A DNA stretch of 43,976 nucleotides from Paracoccaceae bacterium (GTDB lineage: Bacteria > Pseudomonadota > Alphaproteobacteria > Rhodobacterales > Rhodobacteraceae). Positions 1 to 7,749 of the stretch are shown one piece after another; the stretch's first letter is position 1; each line of letters starts with the position of its first letter. The notes under the pieces were generated by a model. That model was not told where the DNA came from. It saw only the letters and a list, made by a program, of their open reading frames with translations, and ran no database searches. The stretch covers positions 1-43,976 of the forward strand of contig JAOHEK010000024.1 of assembly GCA_028097405.1 (NCBI GenBank). The letters are read 5' to 3'. A program made the translations under genes and the position numbers.

Positions 1-25
1 GCCGAGTATTGCTCCGCCGATTACA
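1..25 (+). mobile_element. Probable IS21-like element end (partial, cut by window edge)
   Basis: The first 25 bases match positions 4142-4166 with two mismatches and end in the same TTACA; the two copies diverge right after the following G. Read outward on the minus strand the end is TGTAA followed by GCGGATCAATACTCGGCC-like sequence. IS21-family ends start with TGT and often carry such repeats, so this is probably the end of a mobile element whose body lies outside the window. It abuts the truncated acyltransferase gene. Family assignment is by pattern only. Confidence 0.4.
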
Positions 26-389
26 GTTTGAACGAGGTCGTCCCGGTCTTGGCCAAATGGTGCGGCACCTTAAAGCTGGGGGCACATTGGCGGTGTTGAT
101 CGATGTGCGCGCCAATAGTGGCGTGCCGCTTCCTTTCGTTGGTCATGCTGCGTTGACGGCGACCTCGATGGCCGAACTGGCGCCGCGGTATGACGCGATC
201 CTGGTCCCGTTTTACGGCACCAGACTGGCCAATGGAGAGGGATTCACCGCCGATCTTGAAGCACCGATCCCGCATACAGAGCCCAAAACCATGACCAGAG
301 CGCTAAACCACTCTCTTGAGATCCGCATTCTTAAGAATCCCGAGCAATGGTTCTGGATACATAACCGCTGGAAAGGTGCTGGCTCCTGA
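9..389 (+). pseudogene. LpxL/HtrB-type lipid A acyltransferase, C-terminal fragment
   Basis: The frame encodes about 120 residues matching the C-terminal half of the lysophospholipid/lipid A acyltransferase family, which transfers a secondary acyl chain to a lipid A precursor at the inner membrane. The GLGQMVRHLKAGG and LAVLIDVRANSGVPLPFVG segments correspond to the family region after the catalytic HX4D box, and the WFWIHNRWK ending is the typical C-terminus. Full-length proteins are near 290-310 residues, so the N-terminal half with the HX4D motif is absent. The frame is open to the window edge, but the first 25 bases look like a mobile-element end, so the gene was probably truncated by insertion. 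The TTG at position 9 is only the first possible start and is not believed. Confidence 0.7.
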
Positions 390-509
390 GGTCGGCAGTC
401 ATACAGTAATCCTGATCCAGCTGGACAATCCTCCAAACGGATCGAAAAACCAAGACACCCTCATGTGAGCCCGGTATGCGATCTCGTATCAACGTGTTTT
501 TAGAAATAG

Positions 510-1583
510 GTGACTCAAGTGGCCAAGATAGCTTTCTATGCGAATAATTTGACGGAACGCGGGACCGCTGTGGCATTGTTTGATTATGCCGCCCAGAATC
601 GCACCCTTCTGCGAAACGAAAGTGTGGTCATCTATGATGCGACCTTTCCGGGCAACAACCCCAAAGTTGTGGAGAAGTTTAAGGCTGCGTTCGATCTGAT
701 CCCCTGTAACAGTTTCGCAGAGGCAGACAGCTATATTCGTTCGGAAAACTGCGATCTGCTGTATGTTCTCAAGGCCGGAAAGCGTGATGATCTGGTGTCC
801 AGGGCTGTGCCAACGATGGTACATTCTGTCTTTGCAACGACAGTTCGCCAGATTCATGGTGCATCATATGCGTATGTCTCTGGGTGGTTATCCGATCACT
901 GCACACGGGGGTTGCTGCCTTGGGTGCCTCATATTGTGGCCATCGGAGATAGTGTTGAAACCCTTCGCGGTGAGTTGAATATTCCCCAAGAATCCGTTGT
1001 GTTTGGCTGCTACGGGGGGCGGGATAGTTTTGACATCGGTTTCGTAAAGTGTTCGGTCATTCCAAAGGTTCTGGAGATGCTGCCGCAGACCTACTTTATT
1101 TTCATGAATATCGAAAAATTCATTGACCATCCGCGGGTAATTTTCAGAGCCGCGACGGCTGACATGGGTGACAAGACCGCCTTCATAAATACATGTGATG
1201 CGATGCTGCATGCACGGTCTCGGGGCGAAACTTTCGGGCTCGCGGTCGGAGAGTTCTCATTGCGCGCAAAGCCTGTGCTGACGTTTGGCGGCTCAAAGGA
1301 AAGAGCACATCTGGATGTGCTGGGCGAGACAGCACAGGTATATCGAAGTCCAGAAGACCTTTATGAGTTGATCAAGAACTTTGATCGATCTGCCCCGTCC
1401 GCGCAGCAGGCGTATCGGCAGCATTTTTCGCCAGCGCCCGTTATGCAGAGATTTGATGAAAAGCTGATAAAGTCGGCGAAGGCAGGTGATATTGATGGCG
1501 CGCGCAAGAAGATTGGCTTACGGCGATGGGATCCCGTTCTTATGGCGCGCCCCAAACTGAGAAAGATACTCGGGAAATTCTGA
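510..1583 (+). CDS. GT4-like glycosyltransferase
   Basis: Protein of 357 residues from a GTG start; a second GTG three codons downstream is equally possible, and no strong ribosome binding site decides. The C-terminal half carries HARSRGETFGLAVGEF (about residues 234-249), an EX7E arrangement (E240, E248) typical of the nucleotide-sugar binding domain of GT-B fold retaining glycosyltransferases of family GT4. The N-terminal half (NNLTERGTAVALFDYA) fits an acceptor domain. It probably acts in the cytoplasm, adding a sugar during surface polysaccharide or LPS assembly. Neighbours are lipid A and polysaccharide genes in the same direction. Donor and acceptor cannot be told from sequence. Confidence 0.75.
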   Translation: MTQVAKIAFYANNLTERGTAVALFDYAAQNRTLLRNESVVIYDATFPGNNPKVVEKFKAAFDLIPCNSFAEADSYIRSENCDLLYVLKAGKRDDLVSRAVPTMVHSVFATTVRQIHGASYAYVSGWLSDHCTRGLLPWVPHIVAIGDSVETLRGELNIPQESVVFGCYGGRDSFDIGFVKCSVIPKVLEMLPQTYFIFMNIEKFIDHPRVIFRAATADMGDKTAFINTCDAMLHARSRGETFGLAVGEFSLRAKPVLTFGGSKERAHLDVLGETAQVYRSPEDLYELIKNFDRSAPSAQQAYRQHFSPAPVMQRFDEKLIKSAKAGDIDGARKKIGLRRWDPVLMARPKLRKILGKF

Positions 1584-1639
1584 GGCCCAACAGGGGGGCT
1601 CGGCAGTTCAACCAGATCACTGTGGCCCGACCGATAACA

Positions 1640-1668
1640 TTGACACGCGCGTGGTGCGTAGGATGTTT
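1640..1668 (+). promoter_or_regulatory. Possible sigma-70-like promoter before the FkbM fragment
   Basis: A perfect TTGACA (1640-1645) is followed after 17 bases by ATGTTT, a weak -10 match. It lies about 80 bases upstream of the methyltransferase start, in a 160-base gap with no gene. The sequence match is the only support. Confidence 0.25.
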
Positions 1669-1746
1669 ATTCGCTCGCTCGGATGTCCTATAGGGAGAGG
1701 CGGTCCCCACAGTGGACCTAACAGGATTGCGAGCGAAAATCTGAAC

Positions 1747-2073
1747 ATGACAAAGCGAACACAACCCGTTGCCAAACGCCCCGATGTTCAGGGCGCGTTC
1801 GAAAAAGCTATGGCACTTGGTGCGCGGGTTCCCGGCAAGCTGGGCTATGTCGCACGTCGCAAGCTCAAGCGCCGCCAGTGCGCGCGCATGCAAGATACGT
1901 TCTCGCAGGTTCTGGAAGATACGCGGCCGGGTGACCTTTGCATAGATCTGGGCGCAAACGTGGGTACCATTACGCGGCGGATGGCGCTGACTGGCGCTGA
2001 TGTGATCAGTTTTGAACCCGATCCCGGTGCCTTTGCGGCGTTGCAGGACGCGGTGACAGGAAGGGGGGCATAA
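1747..2073 (+). pseudogene. FkbM-family methyltransferase, N-terminal fragment
   Basis: From the ATG at 1747 the frame encodes 108 residues. It contains the SAM-binding motif I of FkbM-type methyltransferases (CIDLGANVGTITRR, about residues 65-78) and the acidic residue ending beta-2 (FEPD, E90). Family members usually need another 130 or more residues. Here the frame stops at 2073, exactly where an unrelated Kdo-transferase reading frame takes over. The product would lack the rest of the methyltransferase fold and is presumably inactive. FkbM enzymes O-methylate sugars or polyketides, which suits the glycosyltransferase neighbourhood. An earlier in-frame start at 1651 would add 32 residues not typical of the family. 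Confidence 0.75.
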
Positions 2074-2366
2074 CCCCAATGAACCGGCCCATTTTGAAAC
2101 GGCGATTGTCTATGGCCCTCATGTCAAAAACTTCAGTGACGCCAATGAGGCCCTGCATCTGTCCGGGGCCACAATGCAAGTCGAGGACCCGGAGGGCCTT
2201 GGACAGGTGATTGTGGGCCTTTTTGCTCGGGGATCAGGCAAAGACAATGGGTCAGGCGGGGCTGGCTTTTATGGAAAATACCAAAAACTGCACCTTGAGC
2301 TATGTTGATCTGATCGCTGGCGTCCTGAAACGCAGGACAGAACATATTGACAAGCAAACGGTATAA
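2063..2366 (+). pseudogene. waaA: WaaA (Kdo transferase) C-terminal remnant with frameshift
   Basis: Overlapping the end of the FkbM fragment, in another frame, the sequence encodes GGHNPNEPAHFETAIVYGP and a following NFSDANEAL stretch. This is the hallmark C-terminal glycine-histidine-asparagine-proline region of 3-deoxy-D-manno-octulosonic-acid transferase, which adds Kdo to lipid IVA. Around 2225-2232 (LFAR then GSGK) the frame breaks. The continuation DQAKTMGQAGLAFMENTKN...VLKRR is in the +1 frame and ends at the TAA 2364-2366. So this is a 5'-deleted, frameshifted tail of about 100 codons. Together with the LpxL fragment it points to a former lipid A/Kdo gene cluster. Confidence 0.75.
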
Positions 2367-2450
2367 ACCAACAGTCTCGGCGTCAAAGTCGCGTTGATCT
2401 GGGTAGTGTTGAAGCGCGTTGGTTAATCAATTGTGAGATGAACATACGCC

Positions 2451-3296
2451 ATGCGGGTTTTTGACTGTTTTCCTCTTTTCAATGAAATCGACCTTCTGGA
2501 ACTGCGCCTCAACGAGCTCTGGGACGTCGTTGATGTATTTGTAATCGTTGAAGCAAAAAAAACTTTCACCGGCAAACGCAAACCTATGTGCCTGCCTGAC
2601 AACGAGGAGAGGCTTGCGAAATATATACACAAGATACGCTATGTCGTGGTGGAGGACTTCCCAGAGGGCATGTCAAACTGGGGCAAAGAAGAGTACCAGC
2701 GCAATGCAATCAAAAAAGAGCTTTCAGATGTCTTGCCGGATGACATCTTGATTTTTTCCGATCTCGACGAGATTCCGCGTGCCATGGTTGTGCAAAGCAT
2801 CGTTGAGCACGGCATAAAGCCCAAAGAAGTCTACTGTCTTTCTCTGGATTGGTATTCCTTTTATCTGAACATCAAGATCTCGGAAAAGTGGGAACGCCAA
2901 GGGCCCCGCATGACCCGTGCCAGTGACCTTAGCGAACTTTATTCTTTGCGTCGCGTGATGGCGCCAACCAATGGGTGGGGGCGTGACCTGATGCGCCAGA
3001 TCAAGTCCAGCTGGCGGATGGGCCATTGGGTTAAGCGCATTTTGGTAGCTGACGCCGGTTGGCATTTTACATGGATGGGTGGCAGGGAAGCGGTGGCGCT
3101 AAAAGGCAGCTCAATTCCCGTGCATTCCAATATGCCGGAAGGTGAGAAAAACCTTGCATGGGCAGATATGCGATTGAAGACCCTGCTCGAAGACGGGTCT
3201 CGCTACGCCCTTGTCGAGGTCGATGACAGTTTCCCGTCTTTTGTGCGCGATAATTTGGATATTTTCGAAGAACACATCCTGCGAAAGGCCCCGTGA
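2451..3296 (+). CDS. Glycosyltransferase family 17 protein
   Basis: An intact protein of 281 residues. It opens with MRVFDCFPLFNEIDLLELRL and has EAKKTFTGKRKP (about 34-45) and FSDLDEIPR (about 102-110, with a DLDE metal/nucleotide-binding motif). These are the signatures of Glyco_transf_17, the family of eukaryotic beta-1,4-N-acetylglucosaminyltransferase III, which also occurs in bacteria. The later AGWHFTWMGG segment is also typical. It is probably a cytoplasmic enzyme of polysaccharide assembly. It sits downstream of the broken FkbM/WaaA pair and is the last intact gene before a stretch of mobile debris. Sugar specificity cannot be predicted. Confidence 0.85.
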   Translation: MRVFDCFPLFNEIDLLELRLNELWDVVDVFVIVEAKKTFTGKRKPMCLPDNEERLAKYIHKIRYVVVEDFPEGMSNWGKEEYQRNAIKKELSDVLPDDILIFSDLDEIPRAMVVQSIVEHGIKPKEVYCLSLDWYSFYLNIKISEKWERQGPRMTRASDLSELYSLRRVMAPTNGWGRDLMRQIKSSWRMGHWVKRILVADAGWHFTWMGGREAVALKGSSIPVHSNMPEGEKNLAWADMRLKTLLEDGSRYALVEVDDSFPSFVRDNLDIFEEHILRKAP

Positions 3297-3470
3297 TCGT
3301 GCGACAGCGCCACTTTTGATGATGTTGACCTGCGGCTCACGGCAGGCCTAGTGTATGATGTCGCGCAACCGAAACCGGACATTGCCCAACAGCACCCTGT
3401 ATCTGCACTTGGTCGACCAGACAATGTGATAGCGGTGATACTCCAAAGGCGACGCCTGTTTTTCACTTTG
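3297..3470 (-). pseudogene. IS200/IS605-type Y1 transposase (TnpA) remnant
   Basis: On the minus strand a frame reads YHRYHIVWSTKCRYRVLLG then NVRFRLRDII, an in-frame TAG where the family has Gln, and ACRE. After a frameshift it reads VALSHDHG. This matches the N-terminal half of the IS200-like single-strand transposase, with the H-x-H region (family consensus ALSRDHVHM). The part with the catalytic tyrosine is missing; the remnant runs directly into the end of the GT17 gene. It is non-functional, with at least one nonsense mutation and one frameshift. Confidence 0.7.
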
Positions 3471-3589
3471 ACGGATTTGCCTACTCACATCAAATTAGCC
3501 AAATCATATTCCATGTGTCGGGCCCCGGTCGATGTCGCGACTCTTCTCAGCCTCTTGGCCCATCTCCTGCTCGCACTCATCCTTGATCC

Positions 3590-3919
3590 CCAGCCGCTCA
3601 CGCGGGTAATCTGTGACCGATCCTCGGCACTGATTTCGGACGGCAATGACCGCTCCCATTCGCGGGCGGTGACAGCGTTGCGCCGGGTTTCGCTGACCTC
3701 GGCGGCATTTCAAAGCGCGGCACGATTCTGCGCCCAGGCCGGGGCAATCTCGGGGGTGACGATGAACATCTCCTCAATGCCCTGCTTGGGGGTGTAGTCA
3801 TGGACCCGGCCCTCGCGCTGGCATTCGATGCGCTCACCTACACGGTAGGCGGCTGCGGCCACGACAGAGCGTCCGGCACTGCGTTTGATCGTCTTCACGG
3901 AGAGGTGGTAGCTGGCCAT
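3590..3919 (-). pseudogene. MobA/MobL-family relaxase, N-terminal remnant
   Basis: From an ATG at 3919 the minus strand encodes MASYHLSVKTIKRSAGRS, AAAAYRVGERI and RVHDYTPKQGIEEM. This is the conserved start of the MobA/MobL (Ti-plasmid TraA N-terminal) relaxase family, which nicks oriT for conjugative mobilisation. After NRAAL a TGA stop replaces the expected Trp. The same frame then continues NAAEVSETRRNAVTAREWE and LPSEIS, also family-like, before similarity is lost near 3620. Most of the family's length, including the helicase part, is absent. It indicates an integrated and decayed plasmid or mobilisable element. Confidence 0.75.
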
Positions 3920-4140
3920 GCGCCCTAGCCACGATCGCGCCGAGAGTGAATTTGTCGCGCGGAAATTTGATGCCGGAGGACTTGTTTGCACAACAGTAGT
4001 CCTGACCGCACCTTTCTTTGCGGGTGATGTTTTGATCCACCCATTTACAATGCTGTAGCCCGAAACTCGCTCACCAAACGGCTGTGGAAGTTTCGGCGTC
4101 GTGGTTGTAACATGTTTTTATGCGCGAGCATGGCTACTGT
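3920..4140. other. Non-coding debris between relaxase remnant and IS21-like end
   Basis: I find no credible reading frame here. It lies upstream of the relaxase remnant and before the repeated mobile-element end at 4141. Confidence 0.4.
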
Positions 4141-4166
4141 GGCCGAGTATTGATCCGCCGGTTACA
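4141..4166 (+). mobile_element. Second IS21-like element end
   Basis: This stretch repeats the first 25 bases of the window with two substitutions and ends in the same TTACA, after which the sequences differ. The left context (TGTGGCCGAG) and the right TTACA give a TGT...ACA-like end when read on either strand. No transposase gene of this family is in the window, so it is a solitary end left by deletion or recombination. Confidence 0.4.
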
Positions 4167-4409
4167 GGACAAATTGACTGCTCATCGTCAGCAAAGTTTG
4201 CAAAATCGAGATCAATAATCGCCTGAGTAGGGGACCGGTTCACCTGCGTCCACAATGGCGCGACGTGCCACAATTTTGCCTTAAAAATTTCGAAAAAATG
4301 TCATACTCGACAATCAAATAATCGTTAAATATCTATTAAAAACAGCACACTCTTTGAAAAAAGGCAGGAATACGACAACGTCAGTCCGATTAATGGGTAG
4401 AGCTGATCC

Positions 4410-4432
4410 TTGACAAAAACTGATCATGTCAA
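4410..4432. repeat. Short inverted repeat TTGACA-N11-TGTCAA
   Basis: A perfect 6-bp dyad with an 11-base spacer lies in the AT-rich leader about 80 bases upstream of a small open frame at 4509. It could be an operator or chance. The left arm is also a -35-like hexamer, but there is no good -10 box at the right distance. The rest of 4167-4508 shows no gene. Confidence 0.25.
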
Positions 4433-4508
4433 AGCCTTTTCTTCCGACATCTAACGCACGCGAAATCGGCTGCGGCCGACCGACCTAAAACACAATTCCG
4501 GAGCCCTT

Positions 4509-4616
4509 ATGGATCACGATACCAATATGACGACTGCGCATGACCACGACGACACCGAGAACTTGGTGATTGCGGATAACAACGCCTATTTGATGGCGAT
4601 CTTTGCATTTTATTGA
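4509..4616 (+). CDS. Small acidic/His-rich open frame of unknown function
   Basis: An ATG preceded by a GGAG-like site encodes 35 residues, beginning MDHDTNMTTAHDHDD and ending AYLMAIFAFY. I do not recognise it. The long AT-rich leader followed by a start with a ribosome binding site looks like the 5' end of a real gene. The hydrophobic ending suggests the frame was cut where a membrane segment would begin. It may be the truncated start of a larger protein or spurious. From 4617 to 4779 there is only the 3' flank of the dehydrogenase gene. Confidence 0.25.
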   Translation: MDHDTNMTTAHDHDDTENLVIADNNAYLMAIFAFY

Positions 4617-4779
4617 TGTGTTTCAGCCTGTTCTGAATTTGGGAGGACTATATGGGCCATATTAGGCTCGGGACACGTCGTGCTGATGGATCCCTGCGAA
4701 AAGGTTTCTTACGACTGCGATTGCGGCAGCGCGCACGATTTTCTCACAAGGCGTGGCCATTTCATCGGTAGTGATGATT

Positions 4780-6117
4780 TCAGCATTTTGTCTCAGGTGT
4801 TTTTTGAAATGGCTGTCGCCCAACGGAAATATAGCCGTCGAAGCCGGCTGCTTCAGCGTCGACGGCATTGTAAATGTTACGCAGGTCGGCCAATCGCGCT
4901 GTCGCCATATCACTTGCGATACGGCTTAGATCCAGTGCTCGGAATTCGTTCCATTCGGTTAGGATGACCACAAGGTCTGCATCCTTGGCGGCGACATAAG
5001 CGTCGGCTTGCCAGGTGACATGAGGCAGAAGCGCTTCGCCTTCGCGTCGTCCCTGGGGATCGACAGCGTGCACGTCAGCACCTCCACCGACCAGCGCAGG
5101 CACAATTGTAAGCGACGGAGCATCGCGCATATCGTCGGTGTTGGGTTTGAAGGTTACACCGAAAATCGCGATCTTTTTTCCGTTGAAGCTGCCATCACAA
5201 AGATCGCGTAGCTTTTCGACCATGCGCAGTTTGATGGCGTCGTTCACCCGAATAACGGCTTCGGTAATCATCATCGGCGAGGCGTAATCCTGACCAATCC
5301 GCGCCAAAGCACTGGTGTCTTTGGGAAAGCACGACCCACCATATCCTGGCCCAGCGTGTAGGAATTTATTCCCAATACGACCGTCCAACCCCATGCCTTT
5401 CGAGACTTCGCGCACATCAGCGCCTGTCTTTTCGCAAAGGGCGGCGATTTCATTGATGAAGGTGATCTTCGTCGCAAGAAAGGCGTTCGCGGCATATTTG
5501 ATCATCTCGGCGGATTCCAGATCGGTCGTTACAATCGGAAATTCGCGCAAGAACAAAGGGCGGTAGATGTCGGACATCACTTGTCCAGCCCGTTCGTTTT
5601 CGACGCCAACAACGACCCGATCGGGGCGCATGAAGTCGTCGATGGCAGCGCCTTCGCGCAAGAATTCGGGGTTTGATGCGACATCGAAATCCAAATTAGG
5701 GTTCGCGGTCTTGATTGTATCGGCGACCTTGCGATTGGTGCCTACGGGCACGGTCGACTTCGTGACAACGACGACGTAACCTGTGGCTGTCTTCGCGATC
5801 TCTTCTGCGGCGGCCATCACATAGGTCAGATCCGCATGACCATCGCCGCGCCGGGTTGGTGTTCCCACAGCGATAAATATTGCCTCGGCGCCCACAAGCG
5901 CTTGTTCGAGATCAAGTGTAAACGACAGGCGCCCTGCTTCGACGTTCTTGGCCAAAAGTGCTTCGAGGCCCGGTTCGTAAATCGGGATTTCGCCGTTCTC
6001 CAAGCGCTCAATCTTGGACGCATCCTTATCGACGCAAACAACATCATGTCCGAAGTCCGAGAAACAAACCCCCGAAACAAGGCCGACATAACCAGTTCCA
6101 ATCATTACGATACGCAT
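4780..6117 (-). CDS. ugd: UDP-glucose 6-dehydrogenase
   Basis: A 445-residue protein, full length for the UDP-glucose/GDP-mannose dehydrogenase family. It oxidises UDP-glucose to UDP-glucuronate with two NAD+ in the cytoplasm. Visible features are the N-terminal Rossmann motif GTGYVG (7-12), VGTPT (84-88), TKSTVPVG (119-126), NPEFLREG (149-156), Lys207 in EMIKYAANAF, the catalytic cysteine in GGSCFPKD (Cys263), and FKPNTDDMRDAPS in the C-terminal UDP-binding domain. It diverges from the adjacent epimerase gene across a 388-base region, consistent with joint supply of UDP-glucuronate and its C4 epimer. UDP-glucose is the more likely substrate because of the epimerase neighbour; a GDP-mannose substrate is less likely. 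Confidence 0.92.
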   Translation of the reverse strand: MRIVMIGTGYVGLVSGVCFSDFGHDVVCVDKDASKIERLENGEIPIYEPGLEALLAKNVEAGRLSFTLDLEQALVGAEAIFIAVGTPTRRGDGHADLTYVMAAAEEIAKTATGYVVVVTKSTVPVGTNRKVADTIKTANPNLDFDVASNPEFLREGAAIDDFMRPDRVVVGVENERAGQVMSDIYRPLFLREFPIVTTDLESAEMIKYAANAFLATKITFINEIAALCEKTGADVREVSKGMGLDGRIGNKFLHAGPGYGGSCFPKDTSALARIGQDYASPMMITEAVIRVNDAIKLRMVEKLRDLCDGSFNGKKIAIFGVTFKPNTDDMRDAPSLTIVPALVGGGADVHAVDPQGRREGEALLPHVTWQADAYVAAKDADLVVILTEWNEFRALDLSRIASDMATARLADLRNIYNAVDAEAAGFDGYISVGRQPFQKTPETKC

Positions 6118-6505
6118 CGTGTTCTTCCTAATATGTTGTTATCGCTCAATTCTGGTTCGAACGACGTGAGCAGAGACCCTGAACGACCACCATTAACAGT
6201 TCCTAGTGTATTGAGAGTCATCGGGCGACAAGTTCTATCACATTTGAGCCGAATTGCACTTACTCGGTGAGGGATGCTTAAGGAACAATTTCTACTGAGG
6301 TAGAGAAAACACGTCCTTAAAATCGGTAGGCCCAAAAAAACGTACCGACCAACCAAAGAGACCAAGGTTTGTGCAGTTTGGTGTCGTGGTCTTGATTCTA
6401 AGGGTCAAACAACGTGTACAAGGCTATCTGATCACGTCATAATTTCGTACCAAGCATCAATTATGCGGTTGCTGGCAACAATTACTAATTATCGGAAACG
6501 TCGGA
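6118..6505. promoter_or_regulatory. Divergent control region between ugd and the epimerase gene
   Basis: A 388-base gap between two divergently transcribed nucleotide-sugar genes must hold both promoters. No convincing -35/-10 pair or recognised operator stands out. A CGGTA...TACCG inverted repeat near 6322-6346 is the only small dyad noted. No protein gene is visible. Confidence 0.4.
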
Positions 6506-7504
6506 ATGAAAACTGCGCTGATCACCGGTTCTGCGGGCTTTATTGGATATCATTGCGCCGAGCGCTGGTTGGCTGAAGGCTGGCGGGTTGTAGGCCTTGA
6601 TGCGTTCACGGAATACTATGACCCCAAGCTTAAACGCGATCGGGTCGCACGGCTTTCGAAGCACGACAATTATATCCAAGTCGAAGGTCGCGTCGAAGAG
6701 GCTGGTCTGTTTGACCGGCTGTTGTCTGAATACGCGCCTGACCACGTCGTCCATCTTGCTGCGCAAGCGGGGGTTCGGTACTCAATCGATGCCCCGCGCA
6801 CCTATGTTGATGCCAATATTCGAGGCACGTTTGAACTTCTTGAGGCCGCTCGGTCCCATCCCGGCGCACACCTGTTAATTGCCTCGACATCATCGGTTTA
6901 CGGGGCAAACACCAAGATGCCCTATCTTGAAACCGACAAAGCAGACGCGCAGATGTCGTTCTATGCGGCGACCAAGAAAGCGACTGAGGCAATGGCGCAT
7001 TCCTACGCACATCTTTACGATTTGCCGGTCACGATGTTCCGCTTTTTCACCGTCTACGGCACTTGGGGTCGCCCCGATATGGCGCTTTTTAAGTTTGTGA
7101 AGGCCATGCTGGAGGGAGACCACATCGACGTCTACAACCACGGTAAAATGAAACGCGATTTCACCTTTGTCGACGATCTGGTTGAAGCGGTTTGGCGGCT
7201 GGCGCCGTTGACCCCCACATCGCGGGTTGGGGATATGGATAGTCTGTCGAGCGTTGCACCACACCGGGTCATCAACATTGGTAAATCACAACCGGACAGT
7301 CTTTCCGACTTCATCGGCGAGATTGAAAGGGCAGTTGGCGTTGTGGCCAAGAAAAACATGATGGACATGCAAGCCGGCGACGTTCCGGGCACATGGTCTG
7401 ATACGTCGCTTTTGAAAGCCCTGACCGGATATGCGCCGACGACGCCTCTTTCGGTTGGCGTGCCAGCTTTTGTAGAATGGTACCGTGATTACTACGATGT
7501 GTAG
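6506..7504 (+). CDS. NAD-dependent epimerase, UDP-glucuronate 4-epimerase type
   Basis: A 332-residue extended short-chain dehydrogenase/reductase. GSAGFIG (8-14) is the NAD-binding glycine motif, Ser129-Ser130 in STSSVYG and Y153-x3-K157 (YAATK) form the catalytic triad, and RFFTVYGTWGRPDMA (179-193) is typical of the CapI/LspL group that interconverts UDP-glucuronate and UDP-galacturonate. The start has a GGAAACGTCGGA purine-rich leader. It is divergent from UDP-glucose dehydrogenase, which makes its presumed substrate. The secreted glycoside-hydrolase-like gene downstream supports a uronic-acid-containing exopolysaccharide. Exact specificity (glucuronate versus glucose) is inferred from resemblance and context. 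Confidence 0.88.
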   Translation: MKTALITGSAGFIGYHCAERWLAEGWRVVGLDAFTEYYDPKLKRDRVARLSKHDNYIQVEGRVEEAGLFDRLLSEYAPDHVVHLAAQAGVRYSIDAPRTYVDANIRGTFELLEAARSHPGAHLLIASTSSVYGANTKMPYLETDKADAQMSFYAATKKATEAMAHSYAHLYDLPVTMFRFFTVYGTWGRPDMALFKFVKAMLEGDHIDVYNHGKMKRDFTFVDDLVEAVWRLAPLTPTSRVGDMDSLSSVAPHRVINIGKSQPDSLSDFIGEIERAVGVVAKKNMMDMQAGDVPGTWSDTSLLKALTGYAPTTPLSVGVPAFVEWYRDYYDV

Positions 7505-7749
7505 CGATATCAGTAAGTTGTTGTCATGTATTGATCTGGAAAAACCGGTTCTGAATTGCCACCCATCAGCTTAGTCGGATGCCTTAGGGCGACCTTGAAG
7601 CACGAATGCCATTTTACACTTATTTCGACCACTCGGATGGCGTGCGAATTTAAGGTAATTTAAAACCAACTTCCTGTTTTCTTCCACAGTTTCGCCGCGA
7701 AGCGACCGGACCTGCCTGCTCTTTTGACCGCGAGAGAAGGGATGTTTGG

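Noticed and set aside
4410..4440. TTGACA as a promoter -35 box
   Set aside because: No acceptable -10 box at 16-18 bases; recorded only as a dyad.
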